Positions 33,644-42,129 are shown, numbered from the stretch's first letter. The stretch is 64,000 nucleotides of DNA from Embleya sp042956465 (GCF_042956465.1 NZ_JBIBGL010000004.1:310001-374000); one strand, 5' to 3'. Numbers and translations: made by a program. The notes: generated by a model not told the origin, from the sequence alone.

Positions 33644-34390
33644 ATGAGCGCCCCGAAGACCGAGGACACGCCCGGCCCCCGACCGCAGGGTTCGGCACGT
33701 CGCCGGCTCCCCCGTGACACCCTCAGCCGCCGGGTCATCCTGGACGCGGCCGAGCGGGTCGCCGCCCGCGACGGACTGGACGCCTTCACGTTCCAGTCCC
33801 TCGCCAAGGAGGTGAACGCCCACCCCACCTCGCTCTACCGGCACTTCCGCGACAAGGACCAACTGGTCCTGGAGTTGATCGACGACCTGCGGGCCCGCTC
33901 CTACGGCGGCCGGCTGGAGGCGACCGATTCCTGGCGCGAGGACCTGCGAACCCTGGCCCGCTACATCCACGAACACCTGCTGCGCTACCCGCAGTTCGCC
34001 GTACAGATGGCCGCGCGCACCACGCGCAGGCCCACCGAGTTCGCCAACGTCGAGTTCGCCTTGGACGCGCTGCTGCGCGCCGGCCTCGACGAGGAGGACG
34101 CGGCCATGTACCTGCGGGTGTTCGGGAACGTGGTTCGCTCGCTGGCCAGTATGGAGGCGGGCATGCTCGTCCTGGACCCGGAGACCCGCGACGGCGACAC
34201 ACTGGCCTGGCAGTTGGAATACCGCAGGCTGCCGGCCGAACAGTACCCGCGCATCGCCGCGATGAGCGGGCAGCTCAAGGACATCGGCGACCCGCAGGTC
34301 TTCGACACCGCGGTGGACCTGTTCCTCGATGCGATCGAGGCCCGTGCCGAGCAGGCTCGGAAGGGGAAGTCCGCGCCCGAGGGAGCGTGA
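33644..34390 (+). CDS. TetR-family regulator of the importer/dehalogenase regulon
   Basis: This is a 248-residue one-component regulator. The N-terminal HTH (about 30-80) shows RRVILDAAERVAARDGLDAF then LAKEVNAHPTSLYRHFRDKDQLV. The C-terminal ligand domain resembles the WHG/TetR_C group. The ATG at 33644 has GGAAGGA 5 nt upstream; the open frame extends 25 codons further but without a ribosome site. It is the only regulator inside the cluster and sits between two minus-strand operons. The 30-bp motif at both divergent promoters is the probable binding site. The effector is presumably the imported compound or a breakdown product (inference). Confidence 0.86.
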   Translation: MSAPKTEDTPGPRPQGSARRRLPRDTLSRRVILDAAERVAARDGLDAFTFQSLAKEVNAHPTSLYRHFRDKDQLVLELIDDLRARSYGGRLEATDSWREDLRTLARYIHEHLLRYPQFAVQMAARTTRRPTEFANVEFALDALLRAGLDEEDAAMYLRVFGNVVRSLASMEAGMLVLDPETRDGDTLAWQLEYRRLPAEQYPRIAAMSGQLKDIGDPQVFDTAVDLFLDAIEARAEQARKGKSAPEGA

Positions 34391-34471
34391 GCCGACCCGG
34401 CCGGCATGCGCCTGGTAGGCCGGCGTGCGGTCGAGGCGAATGCGGCAGGCGCAGGATCGGTACGGACGCGG

Positions 34472-35599
34472 TCAGCGTGCGGTCGCGGCGACGGCCGGTG
34501 CCCGGATCAGCCCGGCCACCAGCATCGCGCGCTCCGGAAGCGAGCCCAGGTCCACCCACTCGTGCCGGGCGTGCGCGCCGGCACCCGCCGGGCCGAGCCC
34601 GTCCAGGGTGGGAATGCCCAGCCCGGCGGTGAAGTTGCCGTCGGAGGCACCGCCGACCCGGGCCTCCTCGATCGCGGCCAGCCCAAGCTCGCGGGCCAAC
34701 CTTTGTGCGGCCAGCAGGAGTTGCGCCGACATGGCGCGTTCCAACGGGGGCCGGTTGATGCCCCCGGCCAGTTCGACGCCGGCTCCCGGCAGCTTGGCGC
34801 ACAGGACGCCCAGCGCCTCCTCGACCCGCTCCAACTCCCTCCGTTCCCAGGCCCGTACGTCCACCTCGACATAGGCGCACTCGGGCACGGTGTTGGTCGT
34901 GGTCCCGGCCCGACCGACGGTGGGGGTGACCGTGGTGCCGCGGCCGCTGTCGCCGAGCCCGTCGATCGCCAACACCTGGTGCGCCAGCTCCACCAGGGCG
35001 TTGACGCCGAGTTCCGGCTCCAGCCCGGCATGGGCCGCGCGTCCGCGCACACCCAGCCGATACAGCGCCACGCCCTTGCGGGCGGTCTTGAGGGCCCCGT
35101 CCCGACCGGGCTCCAGCACCAGCACCGCCCGGCAGCCGGCCGCCGCCTCCTCGACCAACGCGCGCGAGGTGGGTGAGCCCTGCTCCTCGTCGCCGGTGAC
35201 CAGCATCCGCACGTCGTCCGGGCCGCCCGCCAGTTCCAGCGCGTCCAGAGCCGTCACCAGGCCCGCCTTCATGTCGAACACCCCCGGCCCGGTCGCCCGT
35301 CCGTCCACCGCGGTGAACGGCCGCTCGGCGAGCGTGCCCAGCGGCCAGACGGTGTCGGCATGGCCGAGCATCAGCACCGGAGCCCTGGCCGGGTCGCTCA
35401 CCCGCTCGTGCACGTACAGATGCGACACCCCGCCCCTGACCACACGTTCGGCCCTGCCCAGCAGGCCGTTCGACCACGCGGCCAGCAACTCGTACAGCGG
35501 GTCCAACCCCGGCACGTGGCCGGACGGTGTCTCCAGCTCGACCAGTTGCCGCAGCCGGCGCAGCGAGCGGGCGGTGTCGACGTCGGGGGAAGTGTTCAA
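34472..35599 (-). CDS. M20 family metallopeptidase (carboxypeptidase G2-like)
   Basis: This is a 375-residue dizinc exopeptidase that should cut amide bonds next to a free carboxylate. Zinc and catalytic segments are present in order: LGHADTVWP, GPGVFDMKAG, GDEEQGS (general base Glu), LVLEPGRD and the late His in GAHARHEWVD. The dimerisation lid (about 180-290) includes GRAAHAGLEPELGVNAL. The best start is TTG at 35599, which overlaps the stop of the dehalogenase gene in a TTGA junction, with GGGAG 7 nt upstream. The frame is open far upstream but has no better start. It is the last gene of the three-gene operon, and there is no signal peptide. Confidence 0.86.
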   Translation of the reverse strand: MNTSPDVDTARSLRRLRQLVELETPSGHVPGLDPLYELLAAWSNGLLGRAERVVRGGVSHLYVHERVSDPARAPVLMLGHADTVWPLGTLAERPFTAVDGRATGPGVFDMKAGLVTALDALELAGGPDDVRMLVTGDEEQGSPTSRALVEEAAAGCRAVLVLEPGRDGALKTARKGVALYRLGVRGRAAHAGLEPELGVNALVELAHQVLAIDGLGDSGRGTTVTPTVGRAGTTTNTVPECAYVEVDVRAWERRELERVEEALGVLCAKLPGAGVELAGGINRPPLERAMSAQLLLAAQRLARELGLAAIEEARVGGASDGNFTAGLGIPTLDGLGPAGAGAHARHEWVDLGSLPERAMLVAGLIRAPAVAATAR

Positions 35600-36555
35600 C
35601 GGGATGCTCCCGGTTCGGTGTTCCGACAGAACGAGATCAGGGCGTGCGCCACGTCGTGCGGTGCCTCCTCGCACAGGTAGTGGTCGGCGCCGACGGGTGC
35701 CGCTTCGACGTGGCGCGCATAGGACTTCCAGATGCGCGGCACGTCGAAGCCGCGCCCCACGTAGCTGTGCGTGCCCCACAGCGCGAGCAGCGGCGGCTCG
35801 ACCATCCGGCCCCGCTCGCGGTCGTGTCGGTCGTGCACCAGGTCGATGCCGGCCGCGGCCCGGTAGTCGGCGCACGAGGCGCGCACCGTGGCCGGGTCGA
35901 AGCAGCGCTCGTACTCGGCCTTCGCCGCCTCGTCGACGGGCACCCCGCCGGCGTGGCGACCGGCGAAGCGGCTGCGCAGCCAGGTCGGGGTGTCCGCCAG
36001 GATCAGCCGCTCGGGCAGGTCGGACTCCAGCGCGAGGAAGAACCAGTGGAAGTAGGTGGAGGCCATCGCCCGGTCCACATTCTCGAACATGTGCAGCGTC
36101 GGCACGATGTCCAGGACCGCCACGGACCGCACCCGCTCGGGAGAGTCCAGCGCCATCCGGTGCGCGACGCGCGCACCCCGATCGTGTCCGACGACCGCGA
36201 AGCGGGAAAAGCCCAACGACTGCATCAGCGCGACCTGGTCGGCCGCCATGACCCGCTTGCTGTAGGGCTCGTGGGAGGCGGTGTCGGCGGGCTTGTCGCT
36301 GTCGCCGTAGCCGCGCAGGTCCGCCAGGACGACGGTGTGGCCCGCCGCGACCAGTTCCGGGGCGACCCGGTGCCACATGGCCGAGGTCTGCGGGTAGCCG
36401 TGGAGCAGCAGGACCGGAGGACCCTGGCCCGCGACGAGCGCGTTGATCCGCACGCCGTCGCGAAACGACGCGACGCGCCGCAGGCCGGGCAGGCCGTGTA
36501 GGTGGTGTGGGAGGCGCAGGCCGGGCAGGTGGTGGTTTCGATCGTGCGGGTTCAT
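35596..36555 (-). CDS. Haloacetate (fluoroacetate) dehalogenase-type alpha/beta hydrolase
   Basis: This 319-residue hydrolase matches fluoroacetate dehalogenase closely. Nucleophile D125, with R126 and R129 in GHDRGAR, D149 in VLDIVPT, the halide-site pair H170-W171 in YFHWFF, Y231, and catalytic H292 in GADHYLCEEAP are all found. Spacings from the nucleophile (+1, +4, +24, +45, +46, +167) equal those in the structurally studied enzymes. R126 and R129 would hold a carboxylate. The expected reaction is hydrolytic loss of halide from a 2-halo carboxylic acid. The N-terminal 25 residues are a His/Leu/Pro-rich repeat. The ATG overlaps the dehydrogenase stop (ATGA). An epoxide hydrolase is the alternative, but the halide pocket argues against it. 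Confidence 0.87.
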   Translation of the reverse strand: MNPHDRNHHLPGLRLPHHLHGLPGLRRVASFRDGVRINALVAGQGPPVLLLHGYPQTSAMWHRVAPELVAAGHTVVLADLRGYGDSDKPADTASHEPYSKRVMAADQVALMQSLGFSRFAVVGHDRGARVAHRMALDSPERVRSVAVLDIVPTLHMFENVDRAMASTYFHWFFLALESDLPERLILADTPTWLRSRFAGRHAGGVPVDEAAKAEYERCFDPATVRASCADYRAAAGIDLVHDRHDRERGRMVEPPLLALWGTHSYVGRGFDVPRIWKSYARHVEAAPVGADHYLCEEAPHDVAHALISFCRNTEPGASR

Positions 36556-37619
36556 GCGACCGTTCCGGTTCGGCGCAGCTCCGCGATGAAGGCGTCGCAC
36601 ACCTGGTCCGTCGACAGCGCGCCGCCCAGGTCGGGGGTGACCGAGCCGGCGGCGACCACCCGGTCCATCGCCCGGACGAGTTCTCCGGCCGCCTCCCGCT
36701 CGCCGAGGTGTTCCAACATCAGGGCGGCGGACCAGATCTGGCCGATCGGGTCGGCCGATCCGGTGCCGACGATGTCCGGCGCGGAGCCGTGGATCGGCTC
36801 GAACATCGACGGCCCGCGCCCGGTGGGGTCGATGTTGCCGCACGGGGCGACGCCGATGCTTCCGGCCAGGGCGGCGGTCAGGTCGCTGAGGATGTCGCCG
36901 AAGAGGTTGGAGGCCACGATCACGTCGAACCGCGTGGGGTCCAGGACGAGCAGCGCGGCCAGGGCGTCGACGTGGTAGTGCGTGAGTTCGACGTCGGGGA
37001 AGTCGGCGGCGACCTCGGCCACCACCTCGTCCCAGAACGGCATGGTGTGCACGATGCCGTTGGACTTGGTGGCCGAGGCCACCCGGCCCGAGCGGGTGCG
37101 GGCCAGCCCGAAGGCGTAGCGGGCGATGCGCTCGACGCCCAGTCGCGTGAACACGGCCTCCTGCACCGCCAGTTCGTGCGGCCGGCCGCGGTACAACCGG
37201 CCGCCGATCTCGCCGTACTCGCCCTCGGTGTTCTCCCGCACCACCACCAGGTCGAACGGTCGCTCGTCGCGCAGCGGCCCGCGGACCCCGGGCAGCGTAC
37301 GCACCGGGCGCAGCGAGACGAACTGGTCGAACTCGCGCCTGATGGGGATCAGCAGTCCCCACAGGGACACGTGATCGGGAACCTCCGGCGTGCCGACCGC
37401 GCCGAGCAGGATCGCGTCGGCCTCACGCAGTCGTTCGATGCCGTCCTGCGGCATCATCGCGCCGGTCTCGGCGTGGAACGCGCACCCCCAGGGGTGCTCC
37501 GTCCACGACAGTTCGAACCCGTGGGTCGCGGACAGTACGTCCAGGACCCGCCGAGCGGCCGGCACGGTCTCCCGACCGATGCCGTCGCCGGGAATCGCCG
37601 CGATCCGATATGTGCGCAC
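36552..37619 (-). CDS. Tartrate dehydrogenase / D-malate dehydrogenase family protein
   Basis: This is an NAD-dependent beta-decarboxylating dehydrogenase, 355 residues. The start IAAIPGDGIGRETVPAARRV is shared with isopropylmalate dehydrogenases. SLWGLLIPIRREFDQFVSLR, RENTEGEYGEIGGRLYRG and SATKSNGIVHTMPFWDEV are hallmarks of the TtuC/DmlA group. ASNLFGDILSDL and GSAPDI complete the Mn and NAD sites. Members oxidise and decarboxylate tartrate to glycerate, or D-malate to pyruvate. A glycerate kinase in the same regulon favours a tartrate-like substrate. It is the first gene of the three-gene operon, and the 30-bp motif lies 20 nt upstream of its ATG. Confidence 0.85.
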   Translation of the reverse strand: MRTYRIAAIPGDGIGRETVPAARRVLDVLSATHGFELSWTEHPWGCAFHAETGAMMPQDGIERLREADAILLGAVGTPEVPDHVSLWGLLIPIRREFDQFVSLRPVRTLPGVRGPLRDERPFDLVVVRENTEGEYGEIGGRLYRGRPHELAVQEAVFTRLGVERIARYAFGLARTRSGRVASATKSNGIVHTMPFWDEVVAEVAADFPDVELTHYHVDALAALLVLDPTRFDVIVASNLFGDILSDLTAALAGSIGVAPCGNIDPTGRGPSMFEPIHGSAPDIVGTGSADPIGQIWSAALMLEHLGEREAAGELVRAMDRVVAAGSVTPDLGGALSTDQVCDAFIAELRRTGTVA

Positions 37620-37638
37620 CTGTAGTTCCCCTCGCCAG

Positions 37639-37668
37639 TTAGCAACACATCTAGCCTAGGAGATAGCC
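37639..37668. promoter_or_regulatory. 30-bp operator candidate, copy 2
   Basis: This is the second copy, starting TTAGCAACACATC and ending CTAGGAGATAGCC, with 25 of 30 positions shared with 33527-33556. It lies between the dehydrogenase operon and the divergent flavin oxidase gene. A further TTGCTA (37677-37682) mirrors the TAGCAA at 37640-37645. Confidence 0.72.
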
Positions 37669-37886
37669 ACAGTGAATTGCTAGAGGCGATCGCATGTCAC
37701 CGCGCCTCGCCCTGCGCTCCCACTCGGCCGGCGCCGCGCCGGAGACGGCGCGTCGTCGCTTCCCGTGTCGTCCACCGATGGGCGCAACCGCGCGCGCCGT
37801 CGGCAGGCTCCCGGGTAAGGATGGCAACGATGCAGGGCTGCGCTGCCGGCACGCGGTGCGCACGGGTCGCCGGGAGATGTGAGCAC

Positions 37887-39425
37887 ATGACGATCGATCG
37901 ACGCGCGTTTCTGACCGCTTTGGGTGTCGGCGGTGCCATGGCGGTGACGGGTGCGGCAGCCGCGGGGACGACGCGGGGCGCGGGGCCGGTGTTCGGCGGG
38001 CGGCCGGTGCCGGGCGACCCGGGGCGGCGGGTGTCCGTGGCGGTGGTCGAGCCGCCGGACTGGTCGGCGTTGAAGGCGCGGCTCGACGGGCGGCTGCTGC
38101 TGCCGCAGGACCAGGGGTACGGCGTGGCCCGGCTCGGATACAACGAGCTGTACGACGACCAACTGCCGGCCGCGGTGGCCCGGTGCACCTCCGCGGCGGA
38201 TGTGCAGAGTTGCCTGGACGCGGCCCGTGGACACGGCGTGCCGATCACCGCGCGCAGCGGCGGGCACAGCTACCTCGGGTACAGCGTGCCCGACGGCGGG
38301 CTGGTGATGGATCTGCGGCCGATGGCGCAGGTCCGGGTGCAGCCCGACGGGACGGTGCAGGTCGGCGCGGGGGCCCGACTGATCGAGGTCTACGCCGCGC
38401 TGGCGCAGGCCGGGCGCCTGATGCCGGCCGGTTCCTGCCCGACGGTGGGGGTCGGCGGGCTGGCCCTGGGCGGCGGGATCGGGGTGTTGACCCGCAAGTA
38501 CGGACTGACCTGCGATCGGCTGGTCTCGGCGGAGGTGGTCACCGCCGACGCGCGGGTGCTCACCGCCTCCGAGTGCTCCGAGCCGGACCTGTACTGGGCA
38601 CTGCGCGGCGGGGGCGGCGGCAACTTCGGCGTGGTCACCCGGTTCACCTTCAGCACCGAGCCGGCGCCCGCACTCACCGTCTTCTCGCTGCGCTTCCCGG
38701 CCGCCGCGACCGCCTCGGTGATCGGGGCCTGGCAGCAGTGGATCGCGGACGCGCCGCCGGAACTGTGGTCGAACTGCGTGGTCTCCGGCGGCACGCCGCC
38801 GACCTGTCGGGTGGGCGGGTGCCATGTCGGCACCGCCGACGGGCTGAACCCGCTCCTGGACCGGCTGATCGCCGCCGCCTCGACGCAGCCGACCTCGCGC
38901 AGCGTGCAGGCCAAGAGCTATCTGGACGCGATGAAGTACATGGCCGGCTGCGCGAACGACACCATCGCGCAGTGCCACCCGACGTTCGAGGGCGGGCGGT
39001 TGCCGCGCTCGTCCTTCGTCGCCGTCTCCCGGGTGCTGCCCGCCCCGCTGGACGCGCAGCGGATGGTGCAGCTGATGGCCGGGCGTACCGGGATGGACCT
39101 GCTGCTGGACTCGATGGGCGGCGCGGTCGCGCGGCTCGCCCCCGACGCGACGGCCTTTCCGCATCGCTCGGCGCTGGCCACGGCGCAGATCTACGCGAGC
39201 ACCACACCCGCCGGCCAGGCCGAGGCCACGGCCGCGGTGGACGCCGTCCGGGACGGACTCGAAGCGCTGGGCGCGACGGGCGCCTACGTCAACTACATCG
39301 ACGCGAACCTGCCGGACTGGGGTACCGCCTACTACGGCGGGAACCTGACCCGCCTGAAGGCGGTCTCGCAACAGTACGACCCGGACGAGGTGTTCTCGTT
39401 CCCCCAGTCGGTGGCGCGGGCCTGA
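37887..39425 (+). CDS. Tat-exported FAD-linked oxidase (berberine bridge enzyme-like)
   Basis: This is a 512-residue secreted flavoprotein. The twin-arginine signal is DRRAFLTALGVGGAM at residues 3-17. The PCMH FAD domain has ITARSGGHSYLGYS, where the His normally carries FAD, and AGSCPTVGVGGLALGGG, whose Cys is the second covalent attachment site in bicovalent members. The BBE C-terminal segment is YYGGNLTRLKAVSQQYDPDEVFSF. The family oxidises sugars, alcohols or alkaloids with O2. It is divergent from the dehydrogenase operon across operator copy 2 and may belong to the same regulon, perhaps acting outside the cell on the substrate first (inference). GGGAGATG precedes the ATG. Confidence 0.9.
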   Translation: MTIDRRAFLTALGVGGAMAVTGAAAAGTTRGAGPVFGGRPVPGDPGRRVSVAVVEPPDWSALKARLDGRLLLPQDQGYGVARLGYNELYDDQLPAAVARCTSAADVQSCLDAARGHGVPITARSGGHSYLGYSVPDGGLVMDLRPMAQVRVQPDGTVQVGAGARLIEVYAALAQAGRLMPAGSCPTVGVGGLALGGGIGVLTRKYGLTCDRLVSAEVVTADARVLTASECSEPDLYWALRGGGGGNFGVVTRFTFSTEPAPALTVFSLRFPAAATASVIGAWQQWIADAPPELWSNCVVSGGTPPTCRVGGCHVGTADGLNPLLDRLIAAASTQPTSRSVQAKSYLDAMKYMAGCANDTIAQCHPTFEGGRLPRSSFVAVSRVLPAPLDAQRMVQLMAGRTGMDLLLDSMGGAVARLAPDATAFPHRSALATAQIYASTTPAGQAEATAAVDAVRDGLEALGATGAYVNYIDANLPDWGTAYYGGNLTRLKAVSQQYDPDEVFSFPQSVARA

Positions 39426-39458
39426 GCCCGTCCCACCACCTCGGCAGGATCGTTCGGC

Positions 39459-39493
39459 GCCCGGGTCCGGCGGCCGGGCCGCCGGACCCGGGC
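39459..39493. terminator. Strong terminator between the oxidase and YihY genes
   Basis: Two 17-base arms are perfectly complementary (39459-39475 with 39477-39493) around one base; in RNA the inner pairs would open to form the loop. It lies 34 nt after the oxidase stop and 68 nt from the converging YihY stop. Confidence 0.7.
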
Positions 39494-39560
39494 GGCAACG
39501 CGGTTGCAGGATCCGCGCACCGAGACCGTCGGCCTTCGGGGTCCGGCACCGGATCGATCC

Positions 39561-40502
39561 TCAAGCCCCGGGGTCCGGTTGCACCGGTTCGGTCAAGTGG
39601 GCGCGAACGGCCTCCAGTTGGGCGGCGAAGGCCAGGCCCAGGAACAGCGCGATCGAGGTCAGGTAGGCCCACAGGATCAACGACACGAACGCGCTGAGGG
39701 GTCCGTAGACCGAGTCGAAGGAGCCGCTGAGCCGGACGTAGAGGCCGAGCAGCCAGGTCAGCAGCACCCACAGCACCAGGTAGACGGCCGCCCCGAACGC
39801 CAGCCAGGTGAAGCCGGGTTGGCTGCGGCGCGGGGACCACCGAAACACCGCGGACGCCGAGATCAGCGCGAGCGCGACACCCACCGGCCAGCACAGGACG
39901 CCCGACACCGTGCGCTGCGTATCGCTCCAGCCGTATACGTCGGCGGCTGCCCCGACCATGTCGCGGCCGGCCACGGTCAACACCACGCCGAGCCCGATCG
40001 GCACACCCACCACCAGCGTCATCACCGCGGCGCGGCCGTACTTGCGCGCGAACGGGCGATCACGCTCGACGCCGTATATGCGGTTCGCGCCCCGCTCGAT
40101 CTGGCTCATCGCGGTCGCGACGTTGACCAGCGAGAACAGCAGTCCGAGGGAGAGTGCGACCGCGCTTCCTTCGCCCGCGTCGCGCAGGGTGTCCTGCACG
40201 ACGGCCGAACTCGGGCCCGTGGACAGCCGAGCGAGCGCGGCGGAGACGAACCGGCCGAATTTGTCGGTGTGCAGGACCCGGGAGAGTCCGACGACGGCGA
40301 TCGCCAGCGGGACCACGGAGAGCACCGTTTGTAGGGCGAGCGCACGCGAGTGGGTGAACCCGTCCGCGTACCGGAAGCGGATGAACGCGTTCCTGACCAG
40401 CTTCCACCCGCCGTAGCGGCGCAGCGTCGCCCACGCCTCGTCCCCGGAGAGTTCCTCGCCCATCATGTCCCGCGTCTGCGGAACCTTCATCGCTGTGCCC
40501 AT
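39561..40502 (-). CDS. YihY/BrkB family membrane protein
   Basis: This is a 313-residue integral membrane protein with about six helices and a cytosolic N-terminus. The pattern FTHSRALALQTVLSVVPLAIAVVGLS and AMSQIERGANRIYGVERDR is typical of the YihY/BrkB family (formerly misnamed ribonuclease BN). It also has VYGPLSAFVSLILWAYLTSIALFLGL. The function of the family is unknown. The ATG at 40502 gives the fullest chain; a second ATG lies four codons inside. It is monocistronic and converges on the oxidase terminator. Confidence 0.87.
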   Translation of the reverse strand: MGTAMKVPQTRDMMGEELSGDEAWATLRRYGGWKLVRNAFIRFRYADGFTHSRALALQTVLSVVPLAIAVVGLSRVLHTDKFGRFVSAALARLSTGPSSAVVQDTLRDAGEGSAVALSLGLLFSLVNVATAMSQIERGANRIYGVERDRPFARKYGRAAVMTLVVGVPIGLGVVLTVAGRDMVGAAADVYGWSDTQRTVSGVLCWPVGVALALISASAVFRWSPRRSQPGFTWLAFGAAVYLVLWVLLTWLLGLYVRLSGSFDSVYGPLSAFVSLILWAYLTSIALFLGLAFAAQLEAVRAHLTEPVQPDPGA

Positions 40503-40733
40503 GGACGGCTTCTGCCCGGCCCTCGCGAATGCAGCGCTCGACGGCGGGTGGGTTTCCTTCCCGGCCCGATCGTGCCGCGTCGCCCGGGAGCCGGTTGCCA
40601 CTCGGAGGCCCTGCGGCGTCGGGCGCCGGCCGACCCCCGGGGCGGCCCCGCGCGCACGCGTCGGAGGCAACTCGGGATCATGTATGCGAGTCGCGGTCGG
40701 TGGGGTCGGGGCGGGAGCGGATCGGGGACGTCG

Positions 40734-41489
40734 ATGGCACACGTGGGTTCGGTTGTGCGGGTGACGGCGGCAGCAGTGGGAATGGCGTTGTTGACGGGGT
40801 GTTCGGCAGCCGTGGACCTGGCCGACGCGACCTCCGGGAACCTGTCGGGACTGGGCGACAAGGCGCTGCACGAGCGGATGCGCAAGGCGGTGAACGGTGT
40901 TCGCTATGTCCGCATCTCCGACGTTCGGGCGGCAACCACGAGCACCCGCACCGAAGTGCATCTGGACATGCGGACCGGCGACTTCACCACCAGCGGCAAG
41001 GCGGCGAGCCACACCATCGAGATGATCAGCGTCGGCGGGGAACTCTACGTCAAGGCTTCGCGCGCCTACTGGCAGCGGCGCCTGGGGGCCGACCGGGCAG
41101 ACCTGGTGGCCGCGTTGGAGGGCAAGTACGGGCATGCCGCGGCCGACGATCCGGTGCGGTCGAAAATGGCGGCCACGGCCAAGGCGGTCGACCCGCGCAC
41201 CGTCGTGGACAAGTTGGCGAAGGCCGATCGACGCGAGGAGACCTTCGTCGACGGGCGTCGTATGGTCGTGCTCGTAGAGACCGAGGCGGGCGAAGCCGCC
41301 CGGATGTACGTCCCGGCCGACGGCCCGGCACTGCCCTACCAGGCGATCTCGACCGGCTCCGGATCGGACGACGGGGCCGTCACGGTGACCTGGTCGGAAT
41401 ACGACCGTCCCGTCGACATCAAGGCACCTGCCCGCGACCTCGTCGTCGAACTCCCCAACCTCGGCAAGGCGCCCGGCCCCGCACTGTGA
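40734..41489 (+). CDS. Lipoprotein of the LppX/LprG-like type
   Basis: This is a 251-residue predicted lipoprotein. The signal peptide ends in GMALLTGCSA, where Cys is lipidated. The rest forms a beta-rich domain with SDVRAATTSTRTEVHLDMRTGDFTTSG, SVGGELYVKASRAYW and a closing VTWSEYDRPVDIKAP. These features recall actinobacterial LppX/LprAFG-like lipid-binding lipoproteins. The exact ligand is unknown. GGGGACG precedes the ATG at 40734. No partner transporter gene is adjacent. Confidence 0.75.
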   Translation: MAHVGSVVRVTAAAVGMALLTGCSAAVDLADATSGNLSGLGDKALHERMRKAVNGVRYVRISDVRAATTSTRTEVHLDMRTGDFTTSGKAASHTIEMISVGGELYVKASRAYWQRRLGADRADLVAALEGKYGHAAADDPVRSKMAATAKAVDPRTVVDKLAKADRREETFVDGRRMVVLVETEAGEAARMYVPADGPALPYQAISTGSGSDDGAVTVTWSEYDRPVDIKAPARDLVVELPNLGKAPGPAL

Positions 41490-41520
41490 CCGGCGGGTGC
41501 GACGGAGTCTCGCACCGCGC

Positions 41521-42129
41521 TCACCCCGGAGGCCCGTCGTCGGGCGGCGGATGCGGGCCGCCGGGGCGTACGTGCGCCCGGATGCCCTGGAGACCGAACA
41601 GGATGAGCAGCTCGACCGCGCCGCCGTCGGCGCTGCCCAGCCAATGCGGCAAGGACGTGTCGAACTCCGCTGCCTCACCCGCCGAGAGCGTCAGGTCGCG
41701 CTCGCCGAGGACCAGTCGTAGGCGACCGTTGAGCACGTACAACCACTCGAAACCCTCGTGCGTCTGCAGGGTCGGTTCGAGCGGTTTCGGCCGAGCCGGG
41801 ATGAGCATCTTGAACGCCTGCGTCCCGCCCGGCCGCCGCGACAGCGGGACGAAGACCATCCCGAACCGCCGGATCGGCTGCAGGTGGATCCGCGGATCGC
41901 CGGTGCGCGGGGCGCCGACGAGCTCGTCCAACGGCACGTCGTAGGTCCGGGCCAGCGGCAGCAACAATTCCAGGGTCGCCCGGCGCTGTCCGCCCTCCAG
42001 CCGGGACAGGGTGCTCTCCGACACCCCGGTCGTCGCCGCGAGGTCGGCGAGCGTGATGCCGCGTTCGCGACGCAGCGCACGCAGCCGCGGCCCCACCGCG
42101 TCGAGCACGTCTTCCGTTTCGAGATCCAC
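41521..42129 (-). CDS. XRE-family regulator with C-terminal cupin
   Basis: This is a 202-residue regulator. An HTH_3 domain (about 10-65, LRALRRERGITLADLAATTG then ESTLSRLEGGQR) is joined to a cupin sensor (about 110-180, LQTHEGFEWLYVLNGRLRLVLGERDLTLSAGEAAEF). The layout is that of small-molecule-responsive repressors such as PuuR and SutR. I prefer the GTG at 42129; the frame extends to a TTG at 42153, which would overlap the inverted repeat. It is divergent from the methyltransferase gene, a likely target. Confidence 0.83.
   Translation of the reverse strand: MDLETEDVLDAVGPRLRALRRERGITLADLAATTGVSESTLSRLEGGQRRATLELLLPLARTYDVPLDELVGAPRTGDPRIHLQPIRRFGMVFVPLSRRPGGTQAFKMLIPARPKPLEPTLQTHEGFEWLYVLNGRLRLVLGERDLTLSAGEAAEFDTSLPHWLGSADGGAVELLILFGLQGIRAHVRPGGPHPPPDDGPPG

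Noticed and set aside
37694..37882. A 62-residue open frame between operator copy 2 and the flavin oxidase gene
   Set aside because: No ribosome site, Arg/Ala-rich composition typical of chance frames in high-GC DNA, and no recognisable motif.
40503..40733. An N-terminal extension or small gene before the lipoprotein
   Set aside because: The upstream open frame gives no signal and would place the lipoprotein signal peptide internally; ATG 40734 fits the lipobox.
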